The translations under genes and the position numbers were made by a program. This document shows positions 34,971 through 46,584 of a stretch of DNA of 64,000 nt, one piece after another (positions within the stretch are counted from its first letter, which is position 1; every line of letters starts with the position of its first letter). Below the pieces are notes generated by a model. That model worked only from the letters and a program-made list of their open reading frames with translations, ran no database searches and was not told the DNA's origin. The DNA is from Lepas anatifera. Lineage: Eukaryota; Arthropoda; Thecostraca; Lepadidae. The DNA is taken from positions 186,001 to 250,000 of the forward strand of contig JAOTON010000213.1 of the NCBI GenBank assembly GCA_034440635.1, in the 5' to 3' direction.

Positions 34971-35167
34971 CTACGCGTTGAGGGGGCCTGCCCCGCATTT
35001 TGGCCAAATTTCTGATCTAGTCAAAATGAGAGACAACCGACATTCTTATATCCAGCCGCTGGGAATGGGAGCCCAAATTGAAAGTTTTTGGTCCTGATGT
35101 TGAAAGTTTTTGTCAGCATCGGTTGAAATTTGGCTGCCCCCACTTTTTGCCGGTGGTGACACTTATG
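34971..35167 (+). mobile_element. hAT-like MITE, copy 1 (TSD TGAGCACC)
   Basis: A 197-bp element is flanked by the exact 8-bp duplication TGAGCACC (34963-34970 and 35168-35175), as for hAT transposition. The body (TTTTGGCCAAATTTCTG, TATCCAGCCGCTG, GTTTTTGTCAGCATCGG) and the right end CCGGTGGTGACACTTATG match the copy at 62994-63230. The left end is changed from the CAGGGGCG form. It is non-coding. Confidence 0.85.
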
Positions 35168-35377
35168 TGAGCACCTACAACATTCCCGACCAAGCATCCT
35201 GGGAAGCAGTGCTTAAGATCTTCCCAGAGAGCCAGTTTGGAAAGGACTACGTTTTGTTGGACAATACGTGATGAGCCGTGCTTGTCTGCTCCGTATTATT
35301 CAATTTTCGAACAGATTTGAGACTTTTAACATGAAGCTGCATGGTTGTCTGTTGTGTAAGTTTGATGTATGACGTAT

Positions 35378-35588
35378 CATAGGCGGATCCGGGGGGGGGC
35401 CCCCCGATCGACCCTCGGCGCCCCCTGAAGTCGATGGCGCCCCTGAAATGTCGCTTCCCCCCCCACATACGAGTCGGCGCCCACCGTAGGATTTGGCGCC
35501 CACCTGATAGGTTTTGCCGGTCATGTGGCGCTCCCTGGTCCGGATGGCGCCCCCGGAGGTCCCTCCGATCGGCAATCCTGATCCGCCT
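35378..35588 (+). mobile_element. GGCGGATCCAGG-type MITE, copy 5
   Basis: A short copy of about 211 bp with inverted ends CATAGGCGGATCCGGGGG and CAATCCTGATCCGCCT. The body has GATCGACCCTCGGCGCCCCC, CACCTGATAGGTTTTGCCGG and GGATGGCGCCCCCGG. It is non-coding. Confidence 0.82.
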
Positions 35589-37574
35589 TGTGCTTGTTTG
35601 ATTTATTAGAGACCGCTTACGCGCTTGTTTTACTTTCCGGCTGTGCAGTTAACCAGTAAACATTTATCTGGAATATTTTTCGACAACCAGAGTGTTTTGT
35701 ATTTGGTCTGACCACCAACTATTTTGAGCCCTGTTAGCAGCTCATCCGTGTTGCCATTTTTATGTTTGAACGTATTTGCTTACGTTTCACTGCTTCCCGA
35801 AGCGTTTTATTCCTTTGGAGACACTTCATCACTGGACATGAGTCAAATTGATCACTCGCCGACTTCTGTCGGAGATAAAACAAGACTTATTGTCCAAAAT
35901 AATGATTGCTATCTCTGGTGATCCCTCGCGTGACGGGTAATAAACTAGGCACATCGTTGCATAAATGCAGTTATTGCCATGAGATAATGTTTTATGGCCA
36001 AGAAAATGCAGATTCAATCCCGTTCATATGAGGGGTCTACCCGAAAAAAATCCCGGTCAATCCGTTTCCAAACCAGAAGTATTAATTCAAATCAAATCAA
36101 TCTCCAAAACATGTCAATAAATCAACAAAAACTTTAATCAAAATACGTATCCGGATCCGAAGGGTGTTTGGGAAAGAGGTCAGAAAAAATAATTTACTTC
36201 TCTCAACGGAAGCCTGCTTTGACCCCAAGGCAATGAAGCTTCCCCGAATAAAAGGGGGCTCTCAGAGTCGTATGAGAGAGTATGTGTGTATTCCCAACGC
36301 ACAGAAAGAGTAGGGTCGACATTAGAATGTGATGCCTTGATACATTGAAGGGATTATTTACACCTCAAAGAGTACCAGTGTCAGCTTTGAAAACATCAAA
36401 TATTCTTCCCCGAGATTCTCCCCACTTAAGTTGATAAGACTGGGTTTTTCTGACCTCCAGTCCAAGGTGCGTTGGGATATCCCGTCTGTGACGCACGCCA
36501 CCGTGAGACAACCCGGCTATCAACTGCTAAACGTTGCTCAATAAGTTTAATTAACTTTGGTGGCCTTCTCTGCCTGCTCTCCTGCGAAACTGATTGCCAG
36601 AGAGTGTTTAAGAGTGTGGGAATGACCTCGGAGATGTAGCAATCGTCGCAGCAGCACAGCAGTAGAATGGCTCAAACACGCGCGTCTGTTATCTTGTCAG
36701 GAAGCATTTCAACGCTCTTGCATTTAAAAACACCACGAAGCGCAAGGTTTTAACCAGAGTGAGTCCGTCACTGCTCCATTATGGAACTGCATGCACAACA
36801 CATGGGGGGTTTTACAAAATTATAATTCAACACCTTCCCACAAGCGTAACCTTACTAAAGATTCTTTATAAAAGTACGTCAGAAAATCAATTATGTACAC
36901 GCTAATTTGGACGTGAGTATCCCAAAACTGTTTTAAATGGTAAAGACCAGGTTTACGTGGGCTGAGACGACTTCAAGGTTAACTGAATGCATGTTTTTGA
37001 GCTGATAAGATTTTGTTTGAAAAATGATACGTTTGTTCTGTTTTGATCTTGACTGAGGCTTAGCAACGCGCCTATGTTCAGATGGTAATACAAAATAGTG
37101 TTTTATATCAAGCCGTACCTGTAGTTCGTGACAGCATCACATACATCAAAATATATTCATACACGAACCTTGTAAACCACTTACATAACGTATCATTGCC
37201 CTCGTATCAACATGCTAATTAACTATGCACCCCAATCTTTCCAAATTGTTGGCGCCAGTCCATCCGCAAGCTGGCTCTGAGCTGAGATTGCACTTGTGTT
37301 AGTCAGCGGTGCAATTTTCCGGCGTTTCTACACTCGACAGTGCAACTGTGCACGAGGTGGCGGATTGCGTCACTGGATAGCCCAGGGCCCGCCGTGCACC
37401 GTTGGCAGTGCCCTCCACTGAGTGTGACGCCTGGTAATGCCACAGAGCTCGCGGGCAGCCAGCGGGCAGTTGGATTTGAAGCCATGGATTATTGACAGGT
37501 TTCCTTCGGGCAGGAGCAGTAGGAAGAGGATTGAGGGATAGCCCTGCCCTCGTGTTTGTTCCATTTCAAGCTGG
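35589..37574. other. Unassigned sequence
   Basis: About 2 kb of unassigned DNA. No repeat, RNA gene or domain-bearing frame was recognised. Confidence 0.4.
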
Positions 37575-37815
37575 TAGATGACCTTAGGTCCTTGAAATCG
37601 AAATTTTCCTTATCATATCTGGTAGAATTCGTTGGTCTTATGTGATGTGAATCTCAGACCATTGGGTTTAACAATCTTTCACTACTGTAATTTTGAGAAT
37701 TTTTTTGAGGTGAGGTTAATACGCTTGTCTTGTTGGCCTGACTTGAAATAACCCAGAAATGAAATTTTATGAAAAGGTTTGGAAATTAACAAGCACATGG
37801 CGTGCCGAGCGCAAT
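37575..37815 (-). mobile_element. Decayed relative of TTAA-1/TTAA-4
   Basis: Weak colinearity with the reverse orientation of TTAA-1: GATGACCTTAGGTCCTTGAAATCG, TTATGTGATGTGAATCTC, TTTTTTTGAGGTGAGGTTAA and GGCCTGACTTGAAATAACC. Both ends are gone. Its divergence suggests an older member of the group. Confidence 0.45.
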
Positions 37816-37854
37816 GATGTTTTACAACTTCTTATGTTTCAAAAGGTCGCAAAG

Positions 37855-38225
37855 GGCATGGGCGCCGAAAGCGGGAGGCGGGACGGGGGACGCGTCCCCC
37901 AAAATTTTGGGGGTCAATAAATAATTTTTGGGGCTTATCGACACACCAACTGCCAGGGTCATATGGCGTCGCCAACTCTTTCCCTGTTGGAAGGGTTTCT
38001 CGGGAGCCAGCTTGCTCCTTGTTCGGAAGCCGCCGGGCCTTGAACCCGGGTCGGCTGCGTGGCGACAGCTATGCTGACCCTCCCTACGCCCCCAATTTTG
38101 GGGGTCCATCGTCATTAATGCTGTCAGGTACCGAATATGCCAAAAATTCGCCTGCCCCGGTCAGCATCAGCTCGGCCCCCTCTGCAAAAATTCGGTTGCA
38201 GCGCCCCTGCAAAAGGAGGTGTTAA
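37855..38225 (-). repeat. Repeat with tRNA-like B-box segment and GGGGG(A)n(T)n ends
   Basis: Two copies of an AATTTTGGGGGTC block (37895 and 38095) bracket a segment that on the minus strand reads GTCAGCATAGCTGTCGCC and then CCGACCCGGGTTCAAGGCCC, where GGTTCAAGGCC resembles an RNA polymerase III B box. GGGCGCCGAAAGCGGGAGGC at 37860 looks like a MITE edge. A SINE-like insertion in a MITE is possible but unproven. Confidence 0.35.
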
Positions 38226-38342
38226 AGCATCTCCAAATGGGTGTCTAATTTTGAATACATTTGTGAAATTTAATCTAAGTTTTACATGACCTAAAATAGT
38301 ATTGCTATGTCAAATTTGAAATATTGAGGTTTGTTTTTATTT

Positions 38343-39195
38343 TTAACACGCGCATTGACGGGGGTCTGAGCCACCTTCGCTTTGACGATGGGGCGAGTAC
38401 CCGCCCCCCCTAAGATCTCGAGAGCCACAGTAGGTAGCGAAAAACGGTAAAAAGTGTTGGGCTGCCCATCCACTTCTCCATCAAAAATATTTGAACCATT
38501 TTTTGTCAGGTCACATTTAAGGGTCACGGGAGGTCAAAACATGCCCGTAATAGGGATAACATGTAAATTAAGTTTTTTGGCCATTACATCTGAACAAGTA
38601 AAGATAGAGCAAAACGACTTGAACTATATGAATCCTCGCAGCAAGCCGAATCGAATGCTATATAATTTAACCTTGTTAGGTCAAATCAAGGATTTGACCT
38701 GACCTGAGGTCAGGTCAAGGTCAAATTGATTAAAATGCACATCATTAGAACCACAAAGGCAATGCAAGTCTAATCCAGGTAAAATAAACGCTCTATCACT
38801 ATCCGTTACTGAGATATACAGTAAAAATAATTTTCCCATGTATTTCCAATGGAGAAGTCATGCCTGGTACCTGACCTTAGGTCATCGATATCAAAAATAC
38901 CGGAGCGTATTTTAGAGAACTCGGTGGGGCCAATGTGTGATATGAGTTTCAATCGGATAAGTTTACCTCTGCTCCGACTTATGCCTTCTTAAACTTTTTT
39001 GAGGTCAGGTCACTTGACCCGTACTGGTGACCTGACCTGAGATGACCTAACCTTAAAATTTTCACAGAAGTTGTAAAAATGATGAGGGAAAAGGTATGGC
39101 AAGTACGGCGGCGCTACGCGCCGCCGTTTTTCTGCTATTTTCGAAAAACCCGAGGGAGGGCGGGTACCCGCCCGCCCCGTCAATGCACGTGTTAA
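38343..39195 (-). mobile_element. TTAA-1 element, copy E
   Basis: A reverse-oriented copy of 853 bp. TTAA ends lie at 38343-38346 and 39192-39195. The palindrome next to the duplicated tip is broken (GGGGCGAGTACCCGCCCC) and the far tip reads CAATGCACGTG. GGTCA arrays are well preserved. Confidence 0.9.
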
Positions 39196-39660
39196 GTTTG
39201 TTTTATTTTTACATAGCAAATTTATTTCTACATTAGAACGTGCAGGAAACTGTGCACTGTGTGTCTGAGGGGTTGTAGGCGTATAAGTTTGGTACAGTTA
39301 GGAGCTGAATCGAATAAACTGCAGATGATGTTTATGATATTTTTAGTTAAATGAGGTTATCAATATCTTATTAGTTAGCTACGGGCTGAAACGTTTCGCT
39401 ATGTTGATTCATTGATAGTGGTGGGAAATTAGTAGCAAAGCGTAACCAAACTAAACCAGTCATTTATTTTACGGCTGCACATTTTGCTGGGTGCTTTATC
39501 CTAATACAAATCAACGTTTTTTTCTTTCAGTATTCAAATTCATCTTATGATATATTCGTAAAAATTCCGTCCTAGTCCAGGCTAAGTGCATCCAAGCCTT
39601 CATCCGAAGTATATATCATGGAAAACATGAATACCGAAGCAAACGAAAGTATCTCAAACA
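39196..39660. other. Unassigned sequence
   Basis: No feature was recognised. Confidence 0.5.
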
Positions 39661-39855
39661 TTAGCGGATCCAGGAGCATCCTTTGGACAGGGCCAAACCA
39701 ACCTTAAGGGGGAAATAAATTGCAAAAAACATATTATTTTTTTCAGAAAAACGGCAAAAATTTGTTAACTTGCGTGGGTGCCAAGAGATAGCATTTTAGG
39801 CCTTTGGTGGGGGCCACAGCTCCTTCGCCCCCCCTGCCTCCTTAGATCCACCAGT
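39661..39855 (+). mobile_element. MITE with TAGCGGATCCAGGAG ends
   Basis: The left end TTAGCGGATCCAGGAG and the right end CTCCTTAGATCCACCAG are imperfect inverted repeats. C-rich text (TTCGCCCCCCCTGCC) precedes the right end. It is related in its tips, but not its body, to the GGCGGATCCAGG MITEs. It is non-coding. Confidence 0.5.
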
Positions 39856-40013
39856 TATCTCAAGCACTTCCGGTCTTCCAGCACATCAGTAGATCCGCAC
39901 TCGGATATCCTCCTTCTGGACTCATCCATCTCCTTCAACTACACCTTACCACCCCAGGCAGGGGGTAACCCCGCTGGAAGCGCGTGATGGCCACTGGAAC
40001 GTTTCCAGCGTGT

Positions 40014-40076
40014 ACCAGGACCGTTGCTGTCGGCTACGGACCCTGGAACGACCTTCCCCGCAGCCTTTGGAAAGTG
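40014..40076 (+). pseudogene. Relic of a non-LTR retrotransposon reverse-transcriptase C-terminus
   Basis: In the frame starting at 40014 the codons read T-R-T-V-A-V-G-Y-G-P-W-N-D-L-P-R-S-L-W. The pattern (V/F)xVxGPxxWNxLPxxL is characteristic of the end of LINE-type ORF2 proteins. The frame has stops on both sides, no start and no upstream reverse-transcriptase domain, so it is a dead fragment if real. The motif is short and chance is not excluded. Confidence 0.4.
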
Positions 40077-40925
40077 AACAGTCAGAGTAGAGCGTAGAAG
40101 GCATGTTGACAGCGCACATGAGTGAAATAGGTGATTTCAATGTACAAAGAGCATGGGGGAGCTAGCGTTAACAAGCTCATTTGAAGGTTGGCTTGATTTC
40201 ACTAACTGGGATATTCGGTTACGTTTGCAGGTCTATACTGAGAATGAGCGCGACAAAATTTTTATGGATGAATCCCCTCCATATTGAAATCCCATCCATA
40301 ACTAAGCTTAACTAAAAACCAACCACGCTAATGGTAAAGGTGGTGAAAATGAGCGTAATCTACCGTTTATTTGCTATTTTGAATGAGTTCTAAAAGCCAC
40401 TATAGAACTATGAGCGATGTTCCATGCGTACGTAATCAACACCCTTGGAAAAATGTTTCCCTCCTTCCACTACCAGCTTGGTCACAGTGCTCCAAACTTG
40501 TCAAAACTATCACGGCATCTTGTGGAGCTTACACAGAATCCTTTCCCTTCTCCAGGCCAAGTAAGGGCTAAGTATGCATGCCTGCCTAAAATAAAGCCCG
40601 GTGAACCGTAATAAAGAAATGGATGCGACTTTGACAAGCTGAGTGCATGATGAAACTCTTTACGAAAGGTGAGGTAAGCAGACGAGGTAGACGGGTGGTC
40701 TCTGTGGCCGTGACAGGACATTTCACGGTTAAAGAGCGCACTATAGGCTGAGAGTGCCGCTTTTTGCCCTCGGTGAAGGTAGAAGTTCAACACTGAGACG
40801 TGCACTGGGCATCAACCAGCACAGAAGCCGACATTACACTTCCCAGACTCGTGGGAAATGAAAGGCGCCAAGGAAGATATGAGAAGGAGATTCAGCATTG
40901 AAATAGGATGAGACGAAATAATAAC

Positions 40926-40926
<1 letters not shown>
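40077..40926. other. Unassigned sequence
   Basis: No recognised repeat or gene. Small overlapping frames on both strands at 40383-40805 lack motifs. Confidence 0.4.
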
Positions 40927-40973
<47 letters not shown>

Positions 40974-41052
40974 AGAGCGAGAAGAGAGAGAGGGGAGAGA
41001 GAGGAGAGCGAGAAGAGAGAGAGGAGAGGAGAGGGGAGGGGATAGAGAGAGA
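40927..41052. repeat. (GA)n microsatellite and purine tract
   Basis: About 20 perfect GA dinucleotides (40928-40970) grade into an imperfect GAGAGAGGGGAGAG purine tract to 41052, with almost no pyrimidines on the plus strand. The minus strand gives Ser/Leu-rich frames that are artefacts of the repeat. Confidence 0.95.
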
Positions 41053-44000
41053 GCAAGTAAATGAGAGAAAGGGTAAGACGAGATAAAGGCATAAGAGAAA
41101 AGGGATAGCGTCCGAGTGCAAAGTGTACTGGACGTGATTTACCAGTTGCTCCGGTTGCACAGGAAGCGATGCGTGGTTTCCAAACACTCATCTGATAGTC
41201 ACTTGAGCAAAGGTCTTGTTCCAGCATTGCAAAAGATCAAATACGTAGTTTTAACGACAAGCTGCTACAAGGCGTCCTACTTTTAAGGTTTGTTCAGAGC
41301 GTCTCAGAGCGTTTCAGATGCTTTTTTCCCTGGACCCGCCCGTACCTTCTCCCCCCCTCCACCATGTATAAATCATACCATTAAAAACATTCAGAGCTGG
41401 GTGAGGATACCAAAACACTACATTTAGAAGCGTGTGAGCAGTCCTCGAAGGCGGTTGTTTCTGCAGCGGCAGCATATCCTGCCATGGACATAGGACATAA
41501 CAACACAGCAGTATAAGGAAGCATACGAACCCTCGCACTGTTATACATGTTGACCGCAGAGAACAAGCTCTCTGTATTCACTTTGTACAAATGTTCACAA
41601 TCGCTCAGCGTGTCACTGTCAGCCGAGACAGGTCAGATCTCGCATCGCACTATCTCCAAAACAATTACAAACAGATCTGTCGCACACGCGCGCGCTTATG
41701 ACACACCAAGGTCATTGTTCACGCACAGTTGGTAGCCCAGTTAGCCTCCCGGTTGGCAGCAATTGTAGTGGCCCATCCATGACTGGCAAGGTTGAGTCCA
41801 GGACCGGGGCCACAGGACGGCCGTTGCGTGTCGAAACTCGCACGAGCTCAAGTGGCAAAAGTCCTGTGTCATGAACTGTGATCACCTGTCCGTGATGGAC
41901 CCTCTGTGACTGGAATGGTCGGCATTCTTAATCCCACACAGCAAACAATGTTGGCATGATGTGGAGGAATTCGGTTTGCTCGCGGACAACAGGAGTTTTC
42001 CTAACACGTGCAGCTCTAGCATATAAGGGCCTCAATGCAAAGAAGTAATTTATTTCCTATTCAGCTGAGCGTTAGTGCTGCTAACTGGCAATTATACAAG
42101 GTCATATAATATTATAGAAAATAGTATTTTGAAGCCTCAGCTGTGGGGCTTTCCAGAATCGTTTAAACAATTGTTAGTGAAGCCCCAAAATTATAGTAAA
42201 TTTTTACGACACAAATTGCTACGTCCTTATTTTGCCACATAGTGACTAAAATGGTCTTACTAATTTTTCCTTATAGCTTATAATGACCCAAGAGATGACT
42301 TGAGCTTTCTTATCGCTTTAAAGAACGTAAGAAAGCAGATCTATAGCCACCGTTGCACCAATGATACCCAATGACTCTTATGTTATTGGGCCATTAAAAC
42401 AAGAAAGAGGGGTGAGGTCGAATTTACACCCTCACGTCAGATGTTTTCACAAAATGATTTATTTAGTGTTCTCAGAACTCCTGAGGCCACGTGTGACACC
42501 TGTGAAAACTCTGAACACACATTTCGAGAACATAGAGCCACCCGGTCATACTAGTATGCAGGTATATAAATATTGAATCACATTCCAATGTACGACATAA
42601 CGAGTGTGTACAAATATATTCACTTCTTTGTAGATACAGCTCTACGGAATACAACGTCATAATAACATCGGTTAAGAGAAACATGTTTAGCCAAAGTTAC
42701 AATTACAACTCATGTTGTAGCTTCTTTGCTTCTGCGCATTATAACAAAAGAAACGTCTTTCTTTGAAATAAGTGTCATCTTAATTTCATCAGAATAACGA
42801 TTGTTTTCTTATACAAGTGTTCACCAAAAGCAATAAGAATCAAGGAAACACCTAAAAATTTCCAGCGCGGGAACGCTTGCGCACGAAATAACCCAGAAGT
42901 GGAACCGCCCCAAAATCCCCAAAAACAGCAACGGGTGCAATGCCACCATCCTGGTTGGGTGTGCACCGAATTTGGTTGCGCGTGTCTACATTCTCTCTCA
43001 CAGAGGTATTGCTCCTCATCAGTATAGTTTCGTCGTCCAATACAAGCAGTTTGCGAGTCCCATCCCTTACCATCATCATCGGAGCTTTGGGGAATCCCAG
43101 TGATCATGATTATGGTGATGACTGAACATGTGACCAGCATTAGCCGAAGGCATGTCTGGAGTAGAGGTGGAGGAGGGCACTGTCGAGCTGGTGGTTCTTT
43201 CGAGAATCATTAGTACCAAAACTGTGCAAAATTACGCATTGATTGTGCACTTCTTCTTTTTTACCTCGCGTCATGCGTCAGATAGGCGGTCGGCACTGTA
43301 GCTGCGGGCGTGTTCGTCAGGTATCCTGGTGCGTGTGGTTGGTAGGTGTATCTTCCAGCAGTGCACTACTCACATCTGCATTTTTTCCAACACGAGCACA
43401 AAAAATCTCTCCTCAGCCGTCTTCATCCCCAGCCTTTGTGTTTCCTTATTTCCGGTTTAAATTTCTATAATACTGTTATCGACTAATCTCACTCCCAGCC
43501 TTACTCCCCGCCAGACCCGAGGTTTTGAGCGTCGCTGGTGATGCGACTGTTGAACCGATGCACAGAAAATCAGCTTAATCACCTGCAATGCGCTTCTCGG
43601 ATCCCACTGGCCACTTCTTTTGGTTGTTAAAAACAAATACTTCAACGTCAGTTTATCAATTTAGGTGAGTTTGAGCTTTGACGCTCTCTTCGGTTCACAA
43701 TCCTCTCCCATTCATGTTTTACTGGTGGTTGCGTTTCCATTTCATGTAAATGTGTAGATCTGTTCTATCGTCATTCCCATGGTTTGGTTCTCCTGAAATA
43801 CATGAATGAACCAAAGGAATGTTGATTGCCTGGTAGCCATTCAGATTGCCTTCGCATGAGGATGTGGCTGGTAGAGGTCTGTAAGCGGGAATGGACGGAA
43901 ATTGCGGAACGTGGCAAAATGGCAGAAGGATAATATTGGCAGGTCGCGTTCAGTATCCAAAATCATTTACGCTCTGAAAATTTCTCAAAGAAAAGAGGGA

Positions 44001-44424
44001 TGTTAGAGGCAGGTGAAACTCATTACAAACTTTTCGTGCCAAAATGAAACAAGACAGAGTTTAGCTTTATAGAATGGTATGGGTGCTAAAGTGTTGCCCC
44101 ATACTAACCTCTAGCAACGGGCAATAAAACATTCATTAGGAAATGCATCATTTGTCGCTATACTAATATAGATCTTTATAAAACTAGTCCCTAGAGCAAA
44201 AACCGAGATACGTAAGGAGTCACAACGCCAACAGAATGGAAGCCAGTAGTCTGACCAAGAGCTGATAAGCGAAGTGAAAGGCGCATCTGTGTGAAGCAAG
44301 AATGTAAATTACACTCGTGGAACACCTTGTCATAGAGAGGCATGCGTGCGCAGACTCTGTGACGTTTCAGCGTCACGATATGCTTCCTTACCCGTGTCTC
44401 AAGACACTGCTGATACGCCCTCGA
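41053..44424. other. Unassigned sequence
   Basis: About 3.4 kb without a named repeat. On the minus strand at 42775-43140 a 121-codon frame and an overlapping 75-codon frame exist. The former has a hydrophobic start and several Cys residues but matches no family I know, and no splice structure could be argued. Confidence 0.35.
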
Positions 44425-44740
44425 CTTTTTTTGCAAATTCGGATAGGTTTCGGAGTGCTGAGGCGAGAAGCTGATTATAAATTGACAAGGTGTTTACTGA
44501 CCTGTCTCGTTGAATCCTAGATGTGAAATAGATGTAATACACTTGATTATATATTCGGGCACAGCACTTCATTGGAACCAGTTAGGTAAACGATAGGTTA
44601 AATTACAAATGCTGACTCATAGTGTAGCTAAACCTCGTAGGGATGTGTCCGAATATATAATCAAAGTGTATTAGATATATTTCACATCCAGGATTTGAGG
44701 AGACAGGCCAGTAAACACCTTGTCAACTTTTTGCAAATTC
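44425..44740. mobile_element. Foldback element 2 with asymmetric flanking direct repeats
   Basis: The arms at 44482-44564 and 44643-44726 are inverted copies: TTGACAAGGTGTTTACTG, CCTGTCTC, GATGTGAAAT, TACACTTGATTATATATTCGG. The loop is about 78 bp. The direct repeat CTTTTTGCAAATTC abuts the right arm (44727-44740) and recurs at 44425-44440 with two extra T, 41 bp left of the left arm. If the direct repeats are target duplications, the element is 44441-44726. Confidence 0.75.
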
Positions 44741-44829
44741 AATGATCTTCAGAAAATTAAAGTTTAAATAATTGAATATATTGCCAAGGCGTGGAACCAT
44801 ATTGTTTAAAACCCCGTAGGAAAAGCCCC

Positions 44830-45673
44830 TTAACACGCGCATTGACGGGGGTCTGAGCCACCTTCGCATTGACGGGGGCGGGTACCCGCCCCCTAAGATC
44901 TCGAGAACCACGGTAGGTAGCGAAAAACGGTAAACGGCGTTGGGCTGCCCATCCACTTCTCCATCGAAAACATTTCAACCATTTTTTTGTCAGGTCACAT
45001 TTAAGGTCACGAGAGGTCAAAACATGCCCGTCATAGGGATAACATGTAAATTCAGTTTTTCGGCCATTACATCTGAACAAGTAAAGATAGAGCAAAACGA
45101 CTTGAACTATATGAATCCTCTTAACAAGCCGAATCGAATGATATATAATTTGACCTTGCTAGGTCAAATCGAGGATTTGACCTGACCTGAGGTCAGGTCA
45201 GGGTCAAATTATATAAAATGCATATCATTAGAACCGCAAAGCCCAGGCGAGTCTAATGCAGCTAAAATAAATGCTCTATCACCATCCGTTACTGAGTTAT
45301 TCCGTAAAAACCATTTTCCCATGTATTTCCAATGGAGAGGTCATGCCTCGTACCTGACCTTAGGTCATCGATATCAAAAATACCGGAATATATTTTAGAG
45401 AACTCGGTGGAGCCATTATGTGATATGAGTTTCAATCGGATAAGTTCACCCTGCTCCGACTTATGCTATCTTAAACTTTTTTTGAGGTCGGGTCACTTGA
45501 CCTGTACTGGTGACCTGACCTGAGATGACCTAACCTTAAAATTTTCACAGAAGTTGTAAAAATGATGAGGGAAAAGGTATACCAAGTACGGCGGCGCTAC
45601 GCGCCGCCGTTTTTCTGCTATCTCCGAAAAACCCGAGGGGGCGGGTACCCGCCCCCGTCAATGCGCGTGTTAA
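44830..45673 (-). mobile_element. TTAA-1 element, copy F
   Basis: A reverse-oriented copy of 844 bp, closely resembling copies A and C. All terminal palindromes are intact (GGGGGCGGGTACCCGCCCCC at both ends). Both TTAAs are intact. Confidence 0.93.
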
Positions 45674-46584
45674 AAGGACCCCATGGGTTCCCCCTCAATC
45701 AATTAAGCTGTCGAATCTTGTAATATTTGAATCCTGGAATTTTGGAACATTTCTTTTCTTACCCAACAGCTGGCGGATAGGAGAGACATATAAACGTCCA
45801 GTAAATGCTGGAACAGGATCGTAACTGACCAGCAACCGCTGTTGTGGCTGGCAACCTCTGGACAGCGTGTGAAATATTGAAAAATGGTGTGCGCAGTCTG
45901 TCTGCTTGCTTCTCACACAAATGCACGACTGTGGGGCAATGACTCATGGGTTTTCAACACTGTTTTGTTGGATTCGGAGAAATGTGTATCATGCACTGGG
46001 AAATGTTTTGAAGGTTCAGCTTGTCTTTTTGTAGTTTTATCAATATAAAATAATGGCGAATATAATGGTGAATCCATCTAATGATAGATTTGACCCGAAT
46101 AAACATGACTATATCATTCAAATAGATATGACTAGTATGAGTACCATAACATGGCTGCTATTACAACAGTTTTCTTACAATTCTCATCGAAGACATTAAA
46201 AGATCAAGGAGGCAATAGTTCCGTATATCTTTTGTTTGTACTGCCATTTTATCGTCACACCATTCTCCATGCCTCCTTCCAATGGATGTTTCCGCTTGGA
46301 CTTTCCATTTTTGTTAAGTTGAATATGTTGAACAATTTTTCCAGAATTCTGGCAAAATCTTTACGCACTTGCACCAGTTAGAAAAGTCACCAAGCCGATT
46401 TACAGTTCTAGCAGCAAGAAGACTGCGACACCGCGTTTTCTCGTCACTGAATATTCCCGGCTGCCAGTGGAGCGGTCGCCATTTCCATCTCGAGTAGACA
46501 AGCAATAATGACTTACTGTTACAGCAACGTTTGGTGGCGACATGCGTGAGTGTAGGCCAAATTATACCAAGATTATTATGCTGT
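45674..46584. other. Unassigned sequence
   Basis: About 0.9 kb between two TTAA-1 copies with no recognised feature. Confidence 0.4.

Noticed and set aside
40834..41227. Ser/Leu-rich minus-strand frames
   Set aside because: They are translations of the CT side of the (GA)n tract.
42775..43140. Secreted Cys-rich protein of 121 residues
   Set aside because: The hydrophobic start and Cys residues are suggestive, but there is no cleavage-site pattern, no known domain and a competing overlapping frame. Left as unassigned sequence.
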